Source: Cephalopachus bancanus (Eukaryota > Chordata > Mammalia > Primates > Tarsiidae). From it: a stretch of DNA of 64,000 nucleotides. The DNA lies in the NCBI GenBank assembly GCA_027257055.1, contig JAPVLO010000962.1:186001-250000 (forward strand). The letters are read 5' to 3'. The stretch's first letter is position 1, and each line of letters starts with the position of its first letter. Position numbers and translations under genes: made by a program. The notes beneath the pieces were generated by a model. That model did not search any database and was not told the DNA's origin. It worked only from the letters and a program-made list of their open reading frames with translations. Positions 33,531 through 44,784 of the stretch are shown here, piece after piece.

Positions 33531-35835
33531 TGGCCCCTGCAACCTCAGGATCCTGATTGTAATTAGGGATTCCAGTTTAACTATAGCATTTTTCTCTGTA
33601 ATAACTGGCCTACAGAGAAGAGACACTATAGAGTTCTTTAAGGATGTGAAGACGACAGGGAAAGAATTCTCTTCAAATTTTTTCTCACTGCCACGATAAA
33701 GTGTTCTTTAGACCCTGAGGTCATATTTAATGGTTGAGATGAATGAGCAGGTCTTACATGGCAAATCCAGTACATCATTCCAATGGCACTAAGTCTGTGA
33801 ATAACTTCCTCTGTAGTTTACTAAGAAGAGAAAGCATTTCAACTTCACTTGGTACAGAATAACTTTTCATCTATATTTCCATGAACCATGGAATTGTACA
33901 TCATAGGTCAAACTTTCTATCTCATCTTTTGGGGCCTGCTGGGACTGTGGTTTGGTTATAAAGTCTAAAATCAAGGAGCCAGGATTAGTGGTAGTTCCTA
34001 AGAGGCATCAGCAGCCCTTGTAAGGTAATAAGCTTGGAAGCAGCCATTACAGGAAAAACTGACCTCCTCTGCATATTTAGAGGGGCTACTTCTACTGGCA
34101 AAGTAATCTCAACAGAATTTAAGGCTTTGAAGTTTTCAGCTCCAATAGAATCTGCCCATAGGCCTTCATCCTATTTTCAGGGTCTCATTCTTTTCCAAAC
34201 CATGATGAGAACCTTAACAAATGAAGCCCTGAGAGGTTGAGAGTTAAGTCTGTGTTGTAATTCAGAATAAGATTTAGAGTTTAGTTTCCAGAAATCTTGA
34301 TAGCTACAGAATATAACAAAAGTAACAGAAGCTTTGAGTTCTCTTATGTAGTCCTTGTGCTGGGAATTTAAACCCCTGAGCACATAATTTTGCCCCTACT
34401 TTCTTGAGCACCATTAGAAGAAACCAAATAATCTCATTAGTGTCTTTATTGTCACTAACAAGTTATATAGCAGCAAATAATTAGTCAATCAAAACGTAGT
34501 CTTCTATAGACATTTAATTAAAGTTTACAGGTTAATACTGTCTTTAAATTGATCACATCAGAGAACAAATGCTAAATAACACAGAACAAATTTGGAGATG
34601 CCGTGGGGAATTAAAAAATATATTTTTATTTTTATCCTTATAAGTTCTTAGCTGGGGCTCCTGTAACAACAACAACAACAACAAAAGAGGCAGAGAGAGA
34701 GGTAAAGAGAAGCATATAGATTATCATAATATAAAGTTTATCTGACGTAATTCATAGAAGCAGTTAAGCCTGAGCATTTTAATTCAAAGTTTGATATAAA
34801 GAGTAAGGAGTCATGGGAAAATGTGACAGGACAAAGAATATGTGCTACGATGTAATAAACTCAGGAAAACAGCAAGGCTGTTTATTCATATTCCTTTTGG
34901 CATCCCTCCATTTTCAGACTAAAGAGGTTCCTTTTCTCCAGGTCTAAGGAGGGCACTTCTGACATGAGGGTCTTATGACTTGCTTCAAGTAAAGGTCAGA
35001 AAGTCTTTCCTGCACCTGACGGTTCTCAAATTCCTTTACCATAAAATATTCAGTATACCATGGTGTCATTTTCTGGGGTAGCATGTCCTGAACCCCATCA
35101 AAGTCATCCTTAGGATTCTGAGCCTTTGAAATCATACTTGATACATTCCATCAGGGAAGTAGAACGAGTATAAATGTATAGATAATTGATTTTTTAAAAT
35201 AAGGGATTTTTCCAGGGATTTGGACTTATTCAGGGCAGGTAATTGGAAAGGGAAGATAGATATAAAGTCTAGAGGGCATGCATAAGGAAACCCATGAGAA
35301 CAAATGAGAGTCCATAAGAATGGAACAGAATCTTGTGTGAGGCACTGTGCAGCCACTGGAAATACAAATCTATGTATAATTACACTCTCTGTGCTTGTGA
35401 AGCATAAGGTCTGTTTTGAAAGGTGGACAAACAAGTATAATGCTGAGACCTATGAGGGAGGAATGAACTAAGAGCTTTGGAAGCACAGATGCACACATCC
35501 AGTTAGACCAAGGGATAATGAAGGGCTTCTCAGAGGAAGGGACAGTGAGTATTCACCTGGTATAGATGGGGTTGTGGCCAGAAGGAATTTGGGTCAAGCA
35601 ATTCAAATAATTATGTCAAGACATTTTGTTCATTCTACGTCTAGTCATGTCAAGCAATTTTTCCAAGCAATTGTACTCTGGAACACTTAGAGCATAGTTT
35701 CTTAATGAATGAATTCTGAGAGATGAAGCAAATAATAATCGATTCATAAAAACCTTGTACACTTAACTAAATAGTTGGGTTTTACTATAGATGTATTTTA
35801 AGCATAAAAGAGACATAAACAGATTTTATTTTAAA
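33531..35835. other. Unassigned DNA right of the LTR
   Basis: About 2.3 kb without a supportable gene. A (CAA)n run lies near 34664-34684. Minus frames at 34944-35135 and 35132-35434 have no domain I recognise. Some of this may be decayed repeat sequence. Confidence 0.35.
34664..34684. repeat. (CAA)n short tandem repeat
   Basis: About seven ACA/CAA units ending in aaaagagg. No adjoining SINE was found. Confidence 0.85.
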
Positions 35836-35839
35836 ATAT

Positions 35840-36515
35840 TTCTCTCTTGAGTTTCCTCAAAAAATTAAAAACAGAACTACCACATGAGCCAGTAATGCCA
35901 CTACCGGGTGCTTACCCAAAGAAAAAGAAATCAGTATGTCAGAGGGGTATCTGCACTTCCATGTTTATTGCAGCACTATTCACAATAACCAAGATATGGA
36001 ATCAACATTAGTATCCATCAATGGATGAATAGATAAAATGCGGTACATTTACACAACGGAACAGTATTCAGTCACAAGAAGAATTAAATCCTGTCATCCA
36101 TGACAACATGGATGAATCTGAAAGGCATTATGTTAAATGAAATAAGTCAGTCAAACACAAATACTACATGATTTCACTCATATGTAGAATCTAAAAAGCT
36201 TAGAACAGTAGTTACCAGAGACTGGAGACAGTTGAGGAGAAAGGGGAAAGATTTGTCAATGTTGTATAAAGTTGTGATTTGTTAGGAGAAATAATTTTTG
36301 CACAGCAGGGTGACTATATTTAACAATAATGAATATTTTAAAATAGCTAGAATAGATGGTTTTGAATGTTCTCATTACAAAGAAATAAACGTTTGAGGTG
36401 ATGGACCTGCTAATTAACTTGATTCGATCATTTCATGATGTCTAAATGTATGGAAACATCACATTGTATCCCATGAATATGTGCAATTATTACATGTCGA
36501 TTAAAATTTTTAAAA
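35840..36515 (+). mobile_element. LINE-1 3' end (L1MA/L1P type), sense
   Basis: A well-preserved L1 order: ttcctcaaaaaattaaaaac, agaactaccacatgagccag, atttattgcagcactattca-type, atcaatggatgaatagataa, aatgaaataagtcagtcaaa, ctcatatgtagaatctaaaa, and agaaataaacgtttgaggtg to a poly-A-like taaaatttttaaaaag. It holds the last ORF2 codons and the 3' UTR. It has multiple stops and is non-functional. Confidence 0.92.
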
Positions 36516-36654
36516 AGTAAGAACTGCTTTCAAAGAGTGTTAAATTTAGAAAGAGGAAGACCAATCAGGAGTGTATCATAACAGTCAAGGGTCATGATCT
36601 GAAGATATGAATTAAGGTAGAGGAAATGTGATCATAGATATGGGAATAGATACA

Positions 36655-36758
36655 TCATGATGATAATGACAATGATAATGTTGATGGTGTTAATGATAGT
36701 GATGGTGATGCTGGTGTTGATGAGGACAGTGATGCTGCTGCCACTGATGATGATTACA
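36655..36758. repeat. Imperfect (GAT/GTG)n trinucleotide tract
   Basis: About 100 bp of variant GAT/AAT/GGT triplets (gatgataatgacaatgataa to gatgatgattacagg), interrupted and purine-rich on this strand. It is compositionally simple and non-coding. Confidence 0.8.
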
Positions 36759-36759
36759 G

Positions 36760-36990
36760 GTAACACCTTTGAGCACTTACTGTTTGACATGTACTGGGAA
36801 AAGTTTATGACATAAATTATATCAAGTTATCTTGATGACAGCCCTCTAAGGTTGGGCCTATTTTTATCTTCATTTACATGATTCCTTAAAAAGTTTAAAT
36901 TATTTTGTCAAGATCATAGAGATACTAAAAATTGGAGATGGATTTTTATCTGTCTAGAGCCTCTTCTTTAGGACCACTTTATGATTTTAC
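36760..36990 (-). mobile_element. MIR SINE, minus strand
   Basis: Antisense MIR landmarks: gagcacttactgtttgacat, gacagccctctaaggttggg, tatttttatcttcatttaca, and attattttgtcaagatcata, then the tctagagcctcttctttag end. Confidence 0.7.
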
Positions 36991-37782
36991 ATCTCAGTAA
37001 ATATTTAGGAGTTAAAATGGTCAACTGGATGGTAGGGGATGAGTTGAATTCAGGAAGAATCTAGGAGTTATCCCACAAAATTAGTTATATCCCAGAAAAT
37101 TAGGACAACGGTAGTCCCATGTATTGATACTGAAAATGCTGGTGGGTGTAAGAGCTTACTGAAACGTTGTGGGAGGGAGAAAAGACTAGTGAGAACTGGG
37201 TTGGAAACATGTTTGAATTTATCTGCCTTTAGAGATAGCCAAACCAAAAAACTTTCTAAAGAAAGACTATAGGATGAAGAAAAAATATTCTGCAAATGTT
37301 GCACAGCTGGACCAGGAATTGGTCATTATTGTATTGATAACTTTAGTACATTTTAAGTTTATCTCTATTCTTCCTTTTTGTCAATGACTTTTTTTTTTTT
37401 TCTTATTTGGTTGGTCATTTCATACATTTAAAAATAATCTGAAAAATTTAGCTCAACATTGATCTATGGGTAGCTGCAGAGTTAAGAAAAAAATATTATG
37501 AGAATGACAGAAACAAATATATATTCAAAGAACACATATCCTGAAGAATTTTCTTCATAGTATAATGACAATAATGTCTATTCACCAGAAGAAAATAAAC
37601 CCGTCCCTTCTCATCTAATTTGGATATTCACCTTTGCTTTTATACTGACACACTATTATAATTATGCCATCTCTAATTGTTATATCTTCACTAGCTCTCA
37701 TGTGAGGTCAGCTGATGTGGTAATATTACATCATTCATGGACATCACTTTTCACATTAAAAAATAAGCACCACTGAGACCCA
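36991..37782. other. Unassigned DNA
   Basis: About 800 bp with no gene or named repeat. The minus frame 37068-37304 shows no domain. Confidence 0.4.
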
Positions 37783-37982
37783 GCTGGGCTCGGGGGTTCA
37801 GTCTGTAGTCCCAGCGTTTTGGGAGGCTGAGGTGAGTGGATTGCTGAGGTTTAAGACCTGCCTGGGCAACTTGGCGAGACCTCATCTCTACAATAAATAA
37901 AAAATTAGCCGGGTGTGGTAGCGCGTGCCTGTAGTTCCAGCGACTTGGAAGGCTGAGGAGGAAGGATCGCCAGAGCCCAGCA
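37783..37982 (+). mobile_element. Alu SINE, class N, plus strand, 3'-truncated
   Basis: It starts gctgggctcgg and keeps the acttg block (gcaacttggcgagacc). It stops at gagcccagca, so the last roughly 75 bp of the right arm and the A tail are missing. It lies head to head with the minus-strand Alu that begins 28 bp later. Confidence 0.93.
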
Positions 37983-38010
37983 TAAGACTGGTTTTTTTGC
38001 TGTTTGTTTG

Positions 38011-38292
38011 TTTTTCCGTTGGAGTCTCACTCTGTTGCCCAGAATGGAGCGCAGTGGCCCCTGCCGGCCACCGCAGCCTCGACCTGCTGGGCTCCAGCGA
38101 TCCTTCCGCCTCAACCTTCCAAGTGGCCGGAACTACAGGCGAGCGCTACCATGCCCGGCTAATTTTTTGATTTATTGTAGAGATGAGGTCTCGCCAAGTT
38201 GTCCGGGTGGGTCTCGAACCCTCGGGCTCAGGCAATCCACTCACCTCAGACTCCCAAAGCGCTGGATTACAGGCCGAGCCACCGAGTCCGGC
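38011..38292 (-). mobile_element. Alu SINE, class N, minus strand
   Basis: The poly-T remnant is followed by a full dimer: ggagtctcactctgttgccc, cgacctgctgggctccagcg, gtctcgccaagttgtccggg and cgagccaccgagtccggc. It keeps the acttg block. It forms an inverted repeat with 37783-37982. Confidence 0.95.
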
Positions 38293-39560
38293 GACACTCT
38301 GTTTTTGAACGATACCTGGAGCATATACAATTTTTCTTGCAACAAAATAAATCTATAAATTTTGATAATTTTTATTGTTAATATTGATGGTGTTTAATGT
38401 ATTAAGAAAGTAACACTTTTTACAGGTAATCTTTCTATCATATTAAAAAACATAGGGACTAATAATTAAGATTGAAAACTTCCACAGGAAAAAAACAATA
38501 ATTTTAATGTTTTACTTGAATGGTTTTTTTCATTGTAAGGAGTTGTTCCTTTTTGACAGTTGTAGATAAAAATCTGTGCATCCCTGCAAGCTTGTTAATG
38601 GTATTCTGTCACCATAGAGCACATGAGGTGAGACCCCTGGGGAAGAAAAGAGAATGTCTTATCCTAAATGGAGAGCTAATGAGATACTTGAAAACACAAC
38701 CAGTGAAATGTGTTACCAGAACAAGGTCTGAGGCTTCCAGTTCATTGATTTGTTTCTGGAGATTTCTTAGATTCATGTATCTTTCCCTGCTGTTGTCTAG
38801 TATAGACTGAAGACATATTGAACACATATTTGGTGAGAGTTCCCAGAGGGAGCATTAGAATTAGCAGATTCATCAGTAATAGATGAGTCTCCTGCTTGAT
38901 TAAAAAAATAATTAATTTAATCAAATAGTCATTTCTTCTCTAGTGCTGTTTATGCTGCACCCAATTCTGGTTGTCAGAAATTCCTTCTGAAGAAACAAAC
39001 AAAATGACATTTCCTTTATCTTGTCATTTTGTCCATCTCATTGATAAGTAATTTAGCTGTAGCTCAACAAAGGAAGTAAATGAAAAATCGAACAATTAAG
39101 GAGGTAATTTATTTTCCATTACGTCATGATATTTTTTCAATTTTTCTCAATTATAGCATTGATCCTCTACTTCCATTTCCAATAAGTAAAAAAAAAAAAA
39201 GCAAATTAAAGCCAAAGCATGTATTTGTACAATATATGTGTTTGTGCCAGACAGCTCAATAAGATAGAATAGAGAAGGCAATGATATCACCACTCCTAAG
39301 GGAAGAGTCAGCCCGGTTCATTATATATCTTTTGAGTGGGGTATCTGCAACAAAAACCGAAGTTATAAATGTGATGCTTCCTGGCTATCAAGGAGAAATA
39401 CTGACACAAACAGATATTTTCAATATAATATTTTACATATGTTCTACCAAGATAGAGATGTACTATAAATATGCCATATAAAAGGAAAGAAAGATGAGAG
39501 ATATTTAGCTCAATGTAAATGATTCAAAATGGTATCCTTTACACACAACATGCATGAGCG
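38293..39560. other. Unassigned DNA
   Basis: No gene was seen. Frames on both strands at 38520-38830 overlap and share no known domain. The sequence is AT-rich. Confidence 0.4.
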
Positions 39561-39567
39561 TGTATAC

Positions 39568-39672
39568 ACAAACACACACACACATACACACACTTGGATA
39601 GAGAGAAAGAGAAAGGAAGATATATATATATTTATATATATATATATATATATATATACGCACACACATATA
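39568..39672. repeat. Compound (CA)n/(GA)n/(TA)n simple-sequence block
   Basis: acacacacacacatacacac, then gagagaaagagaaaggaag, then a 45-bp (TA)n-like tract, then cacacacatatataaa. Open frames across it encode repeated Tyr/Ile or Cys/Val and are artefacts. Confidence 0.92.
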
Positions 39673-39839
39673 TAAATACATATAAAGAGTAAAAGCAACT
39701 CTAAAAAAAATTGTAGAAAAGCTATTACCTTTACAAACATAATTAAATATACCACAATGCTCCATGCATTGGGTAGTCCATCTAAGTGACACAGTTTAAC
39801 CTGTTGTATTAGTTTGTTCTCTTTACCTATTTTAATCTT

Positions 39840-40244
39840 TCACATTATCTTGTTTTTACATTTTTAAATTTTATGGATACAAAATAGTTGTACATATATA
39901 TGGGATACACGTGATATTTTGATATAAGCATATGGTATGTAATGATCAAATCTGGGTAACTGAGATAGCCAACTCCTCAACTATTTATTATTTATTTGTA
40001 CTGGAAACATTCCAAATCTATTCTTCTAGTTATTTTGAAATATACAATAAATTATTATTAACTATAGTTGCCTCGTTGAACACTAGATCTTATTCCTTCT
40101 GTCTAACTGTATTTTTGTACCTGTCAGCCATCCCCTTCTCATTCTCCCCTTGCATCATTTCCCAGTCTCTGGTAACCAGCATTCTATTCACCACCTCTAA
40201 GAATTCAATTTGTTTTAGCTCCCACCTAAGAGTGAAAACATGCA
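39840..40244 (-). mobile_element. L1 3' UTR (L1PB/L1MA type), minus strand, left part
   Basis: Antisense 3' UTR landmarks: tttaaattttatggatacaa, gggatacacgtgatattttg, ctattcttctagttattttg, cctcgttgaacactagatct, cagtctctggtaaccagcat, and cccacctaagagtgaaaaca. It is split by an Alu at 40245. Confidence 0.9.
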
Positions 40245-40526
40245 GCCGAGCTTGGTGGCTCAGCCTGTAATCCCAGCGCTTTGGGAGGCTGAGGTGAGTG
40301 GATTGCCTGAGTCCGTGGGTTCGAGACCCACCTGAGCAACTTGGTGAGACCTCATCTCTACAATAAATCAAAAAATTAGCTGGGCGTTAGTAGCCCGCGC
40401 CTGTAGTTCTTGGAAGGCTGAGGCGGAAGGGTCCCGGGAGCCCAGCAGGTCAAGGATGCGGTGGCTGGGAGCGGCCACCGCACTCCAGTCTGGGTGACAG
40501 AGTGAGACTCCAACTCAAAAAAAAAA
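40245..40526 (+). mobile_element. Alu SINE, class N, plus strand, inserted in L1
   Basis: A full dimer (gcaacttggtgagacc) with 17-bp target-site duplications aagagtgaaaacatgca at 40228-40244 and 40527-40543. A short deletion removes part of the right-arm start (tgtagttcttggaaggc). Confidence 0.97.
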
Positions 40527-40543
40527 AAGAGTGAAAACATGCA

Positions 40544-40645
40544 ACAATTATTTTTCTAGGCCTGGTTTATTTCACTTAACATAATGTCAAGTTATCTTCA
40601 TCAGTTTTTTTTCTAGTGTTCGGTATTCACAATAATCATTTTAAG
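40544..40645 (-). mobile_element. L1 3' UTR, minus strand, right part
   Basis: It continues the L1 after the Alu: ggcctggtttatttcactta, acataatgtcaagttatctt. It then fades into unique sequence. Confidence 0.85.
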
Positions 40646-41149
40646 CTGCTTCTGTATGACAACTTATTTCAGTCACCTTTATTATCGTTCTTGCTTCAAA
40701 CTCATTACTTTTATTAATAGCATGGTCTGCTTCATTTGGTTAAATTCTTCATAATTCTTTCACTAAATTCAGTGTTGTTTGTTCCAGAACTAAGATTTTA
40801 ATGGGGAGATATAAATTGTAAGTCTTTTTTTTTCTAAAGAGGTGAGCACGTGCTTGTGTAGATGCGGGGAGGGGGGGTAAGTGAGAGTAGGTTAGGGTCA
40901 AAGGTGCTAAGTTAGAACTTCTCATTCAGCATGGAAGCAGACTATTTTGCCAATAGTTCTGATATAGGACCCACACCACTTGGGTGGAATATAGTCTTAT
41001 CAGTTTTTGGAAAGTCTAGAGCTTTCAATTATTCCCTCATTTGCATTGGGATATTTTAGTTTCTGGAAAACACAACCCAGGTTTTCTCATTCTCTACTTT
41101 AACCATATTTTCAGAGCTTCTTATAACCATGTAAAGAAAAACAAAACCA
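40646..41149. other. Unassigned DNA
   Basis: About 500 bp with no gene or named repeat. Confidence 0.45.
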
Positions 41150-41445
41150 GCCGGGCTCGGTGGCTCAGCCTGTAATCCCGCGCCTTTGGGAGGCTGAGGT
41201 GAGCGGATTGCCTAAGCCCGTGGGTTCGAGACCCGCCTGGGCAACGAGACCTCATCTCTACAATAAATTAAAAAACCAGCCGGGCATGGTAGTGCATGCC
41301 TGTAATTCCGGCTACTCGGAAGGCTGAGGCGGAAGGATCGCCGGACTCCAGCAGGTCGAGGCTGCGGTGGCCGGAAGCGGCCACTGCACTCCAGTCTGGG
41401 TGACAGAGTGAGACTCCAACTCAAAAAAAAAAAAAAAAAAAAAAA
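41150..41445 (+). mobile_element. Alu SINE, class D, plus strand
   Basis: A full dimer with a 23-A tail. It lacks acttg (gggcaacgagacc) and has cgcgcctttggg. Exact 17-bp target-site duplications aaagaaaaacaaaacca lie at 41133-41149 and about 41443-41459. It appears to be among the younger copies. Confidence 0.97.
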
Positions 41446-41459
41446 GAAAAACAAAACCA

Positions 41460-42180
41460 AAAAAATTAATGAGCTTTTTCCTTTCCCAAGTAATTGTCCT
41501 ACCGTACAAAAAACTAAAATGCTAATTTCCACTAGTGCTTCCTTTTATTGTGAATTATGAAAAGTTTTTCTGTGTCAATTCTTAAGAAAATCTAAATCCT
41601 TACTTCAGACTACAAGAAATTGAAATATTTCAGAATGTTGTGTGGAGACTGGAATAGGAACTATGCCAATCTTTTTCTAAAAGTGCAGGTTATAAGAATC
41701 TTCTATCTCTCCTTGACTGTATTTATTGAAATTATAGCACATTATTTTCTTCCTTTTGTACCCATGTGTGAGGAGCTGCTATAAGCATTTATTTTCTGGC
41801 TTTTCTATTTTTGTTAATTGTTAGTTTTTGAGTTAGAAAATTTCATGGTCAGCCAGTCATTATTCTGCCATTTTATTCAGGATGTTAAAAACTATTATCT
41901 TTTAGTTTTGTCAATTCTAGAAATGCTTCAAATCAGTTTGGAAAAAAGCAACATATAAATAATAAATGACAGAAATGTTAACTCCAAACAGTTGGTTCCT
42001 CTCTGTAGATTTTTACTAAAAGTGGAAGAGTGTAGCTTCAGTTATGCCAAAGAAAATATTCCGAATGAAATATAAACAGATTTCTTCCTTCATTTTTTTA
42101 ATATTTTATAATCAGTCTCACTGTTTGATCTAAAAGGAACAAGAGTATTAGCTGGCAAGGTAATACATAGTTACTGTTAA
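41460..42180. other. Unassigned DNA
   Basis: No gene or repeat was named over about 700 bp. Confidence 0.45.
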
Positions 42181-42184
42181 GAGA

Positions 42185-42395
42185 TCAAGATGGAGTCAAA
42201 TAAGCCTGAACTCAGTCCTGGTTTTGTTACTGACTCAATAAGTAACTTTGAGCTCATCACTTCATCTCTCTCCCTTCCAGTTTCCTCTGATATGATCTAA
42301 ATCTTTGAGTTGTGAATTTAACCATAGATGAAATGACTGGTATAGTCTGGAATAGAGAATACTCAATAAACAGCAGTTATTATCATTAGTTAATG
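42185..42395 (+). mobile_element. MIR SINE, sense, diverged
   Basis: The order gcctgaactcagtcctggtt, ttactgactcaataagtaac, tttgagctcatcacttcatc and tctctcccttccagtttcct follows MIR (ctggcttcgaatcccggctc to ttgggcaagttacttaacctctctg to cagtttcctcatctg). The end at actcaataaacagcagttat matches the MIR 3' end. Confidence 0.65.
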
Positions 42396-42689
42396 TTTTA
42401 GCATTTTATTCAGCTTCAATAAAAAAGTGACAACTACTTTGTGACTTTGCCATTATTGCAAAAAACATACTGACTTATATAAATGCTGTAACTATATCTT
42501 ACCACAGTAAGATATTACAAATAATTCTGGAAAATTTCAAAGATTTGAAAATAAATGTGTCATAGTTTTTTCATATACTTTCTTAGTGTAATAAATCTGA
42601 GCTGTAATGGCTCTGAGATCAAGTAAATCTCATTTTACATAAAAGGTCCACAATTTCTTTAATTTTCAGTTATTTTAAAAGTGTCTTCA

Positions 42690-43003
42690 GCCGGGCTCGG
42701 TGGCTCAGCCTGTAATCCCGCGCTTTGGAAGGCTGAGATGAGTGGATTGCCTGAGTCCGCGGGTTCGAGACCTGCCTGGCCAACTTGGCGAGACCTCATC
42801 TCTACAATAAATCAAAAAATCAGCCGGGCATGGTAGCGTGTGCCTGTAATTCCGGCTACTCGGAAAACCAAGGTGGAAGGATCACCGGAGCCCAGTCGGT
42901 CGAGGCTGCAGTGGCCGGGAGTGGCCACTGCACTCCAGTCTGGGCGACAGAGTGAGATTCCAGCTTAAACAAACAAACAAACAAACAAATAAATAAATAA
43001 ATA
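42690..43003 (+). mobile_element. Alu SINE, class N with class-D right arm, plus strand
   Basis: It keeps acttg (ccaacttggcgagacc) and the cgcgctttgg form without the extra C, but its right arm begins taattccggctactcgg, as in class D copies. It looks like an intermediate. The tail is (AAAC)n(AAAT)n. Target duplications aaaagtgtcttc/aaaagtttcttc flank it (one mismatch). Confidence 0.95.
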
Positions 43004-43004
43004 A

Positions 43005-44670
43005 AAGTTTCTTCTCATTGCTTCTAATTTATCATATTTGTATCCCACTTATGGTGATGATAATTTCCGTTTAAAAACTCATAGCAAATGTATATCCAGT
43101 TTTATTTAGAAAATCAAAACATTAACAAAATATGTCTTCTGGAGTCATGTTTTTCATCTTTTCTTCTTTGGTAATCAACTCTTTTATGTATCTTTGGGGA
43201 GAAAAATCTTAGATTTTGATTAACTAAATGAAGAAGTGGAATCTATGAATTTGTTAACACAAATTAAATTAATGAAGTCTATTGACTATTATTCTCTTTA
43301 AAAATCTTCAACATCTTTCAAATAAAATTTTGAAAGGAAACATTTTGATTGACCAGCTTTGTGCTTTAAAAAGCAATAATTAATGATATCACATTTTTAG
43401 TACATTTCTTAGTTTCCTATCTACCAGTATAATCAAGAGAAAGTATGTTTGGTTTTCATACACTGATTATGAATGTTTCATATTTTCTTCCTTATATTCA
43501 TTTGTAACATCTACACTTTAAAAAACAAGCATAATGTTTTTAAAATCAAGAGAAAAATTAATTTAAAACAGGTTCTATAGGAAAATACACTTAAAAATCA
43601 GAACATTTGATTGACAAGTCCTGAGAAATATCCATACAAAATTTTTAGGACCTAAGGGGAAAAAGTTCCATAAATGAAATCCACCTGTTTACATTATTTC
43701 AATATTCATAGCAATAGTATTTTGTCTATTTTGTTCATTTTGAAATTAATTTTTCAAAAGATAACCAGCATACATCAACAAATCTATTTTTGTGTTTTTA
43801 GTATACTCTTGATATTCTAAATCCAATTTAGAAATAGTTCTATGAAATTTTCATGAATATTTTTGAAACTGAGTTACCTTTTCAGTACAGCTGTGGACCT
43901 GCAGACCTTTAACACATTGTTTAAACAGAAAAATCATTTTATATCAATATTTACATGTTTTGTAAACATTTTTTTCTGAAAACAATGCTTTTGTACAGTT
44001 ATACAGTAATAAAGACTTCCCTCTTATTATTATTTATTTCTTCATTTTGCTGAGAAGCTCATTTCTAAGATTCTAATAAATCATTTTTTTATATATAGAA
44101 AACTTTTATGGGTTGTTCTTCCTTAAGTGGAAGTTTCATAAAAGAGGACAGTCTGTTTTTGAGCATCTAAATAATGATTCCACTAATCACATTCCAATGT
44201 GGTTGTGTTCCGCTCATGCTTATCATTTCACTTTTGCCTTCAATCACTAAACTATATTAAGGATGCTATTCTCTGTGGCAAGTTTACCTTTTATGCCACA
44301 GCTAATTGTCTCTAAAATTCAATCTCTATACATGAAGTGGTATATATGAAAAGAGAGTGCAGGCCTACAAACCTAGAGTGTCTTCAGATTTTTTCATTTC
44401 CTCTGTCTTTGTCTTTTCTCCCACTGTTTATAACTGGAACATATTAAATGCATTCTGTGATGGAAAGATTATGACTAGCATTCGCACAGTCATTACTCAT
44501 TGACTTTAGGCTTTGACACCAGAGAAGAAGCTCAGTTCAATACTTGTGGGACTAAATACAACATTTCATCTCATTTATGTTCAACTAAATAAACCCAAAG
44601 TGTCACCATCAGAAAATCAATATTTGAGTAATCCATTTTCAGGTCCAAGAGCCATTGCTCTTTGAAGGAT
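43005..44670. other. Unassigned AT-rich DNA
   Basis: About 1.7 kb with no gene or named repeat. Poly-T runs near 44085 and AT-rich stretches dominate. Confidence 0.45.
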
Positions 44671-44711
44671 CAACTAATGACTACTTCTCTTATTCCTTTT
44701 CTCCCTTACAG

Positions 44712-44781
44712 GATGATTATGATGCTGCACATGGAAAAACCAGAGTCCTCACTAAAATGACACGAGGCATTTAAAAATAAA
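44712..44781 (+). other. Candidate 3'-terminal exon tail, low confidence
   Basis: tctcttattccttttctccc then ttacag forms a textbook acceptor ending at 44711. From 44712 one frame reads 20 sense codons (DDYDAAHGKT...KMTRGI) to a TAA at 44772-44774. AATAAA sits at 44776-44781. The frame is short enough to be chance, and I recognise no protein with this tail. Confidence 0.2.
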
Positions 44782-44784
44782 AAT

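Noticed and set aside
34944..35135. Minus frame that reads like a soluble protein segment
   Set aside because: I recognise no family and neither splice sites nor a second related exon were seen. Too short to call a pseudogene.
30561..35835. Possible endogenous retrovirus interior around the LTR
   Set aside because: No primer-binding site, protease, polymerase or envelope motif could be found on either side, and only one LTR is present. Treated as a solo LTR in unassigned DNA.
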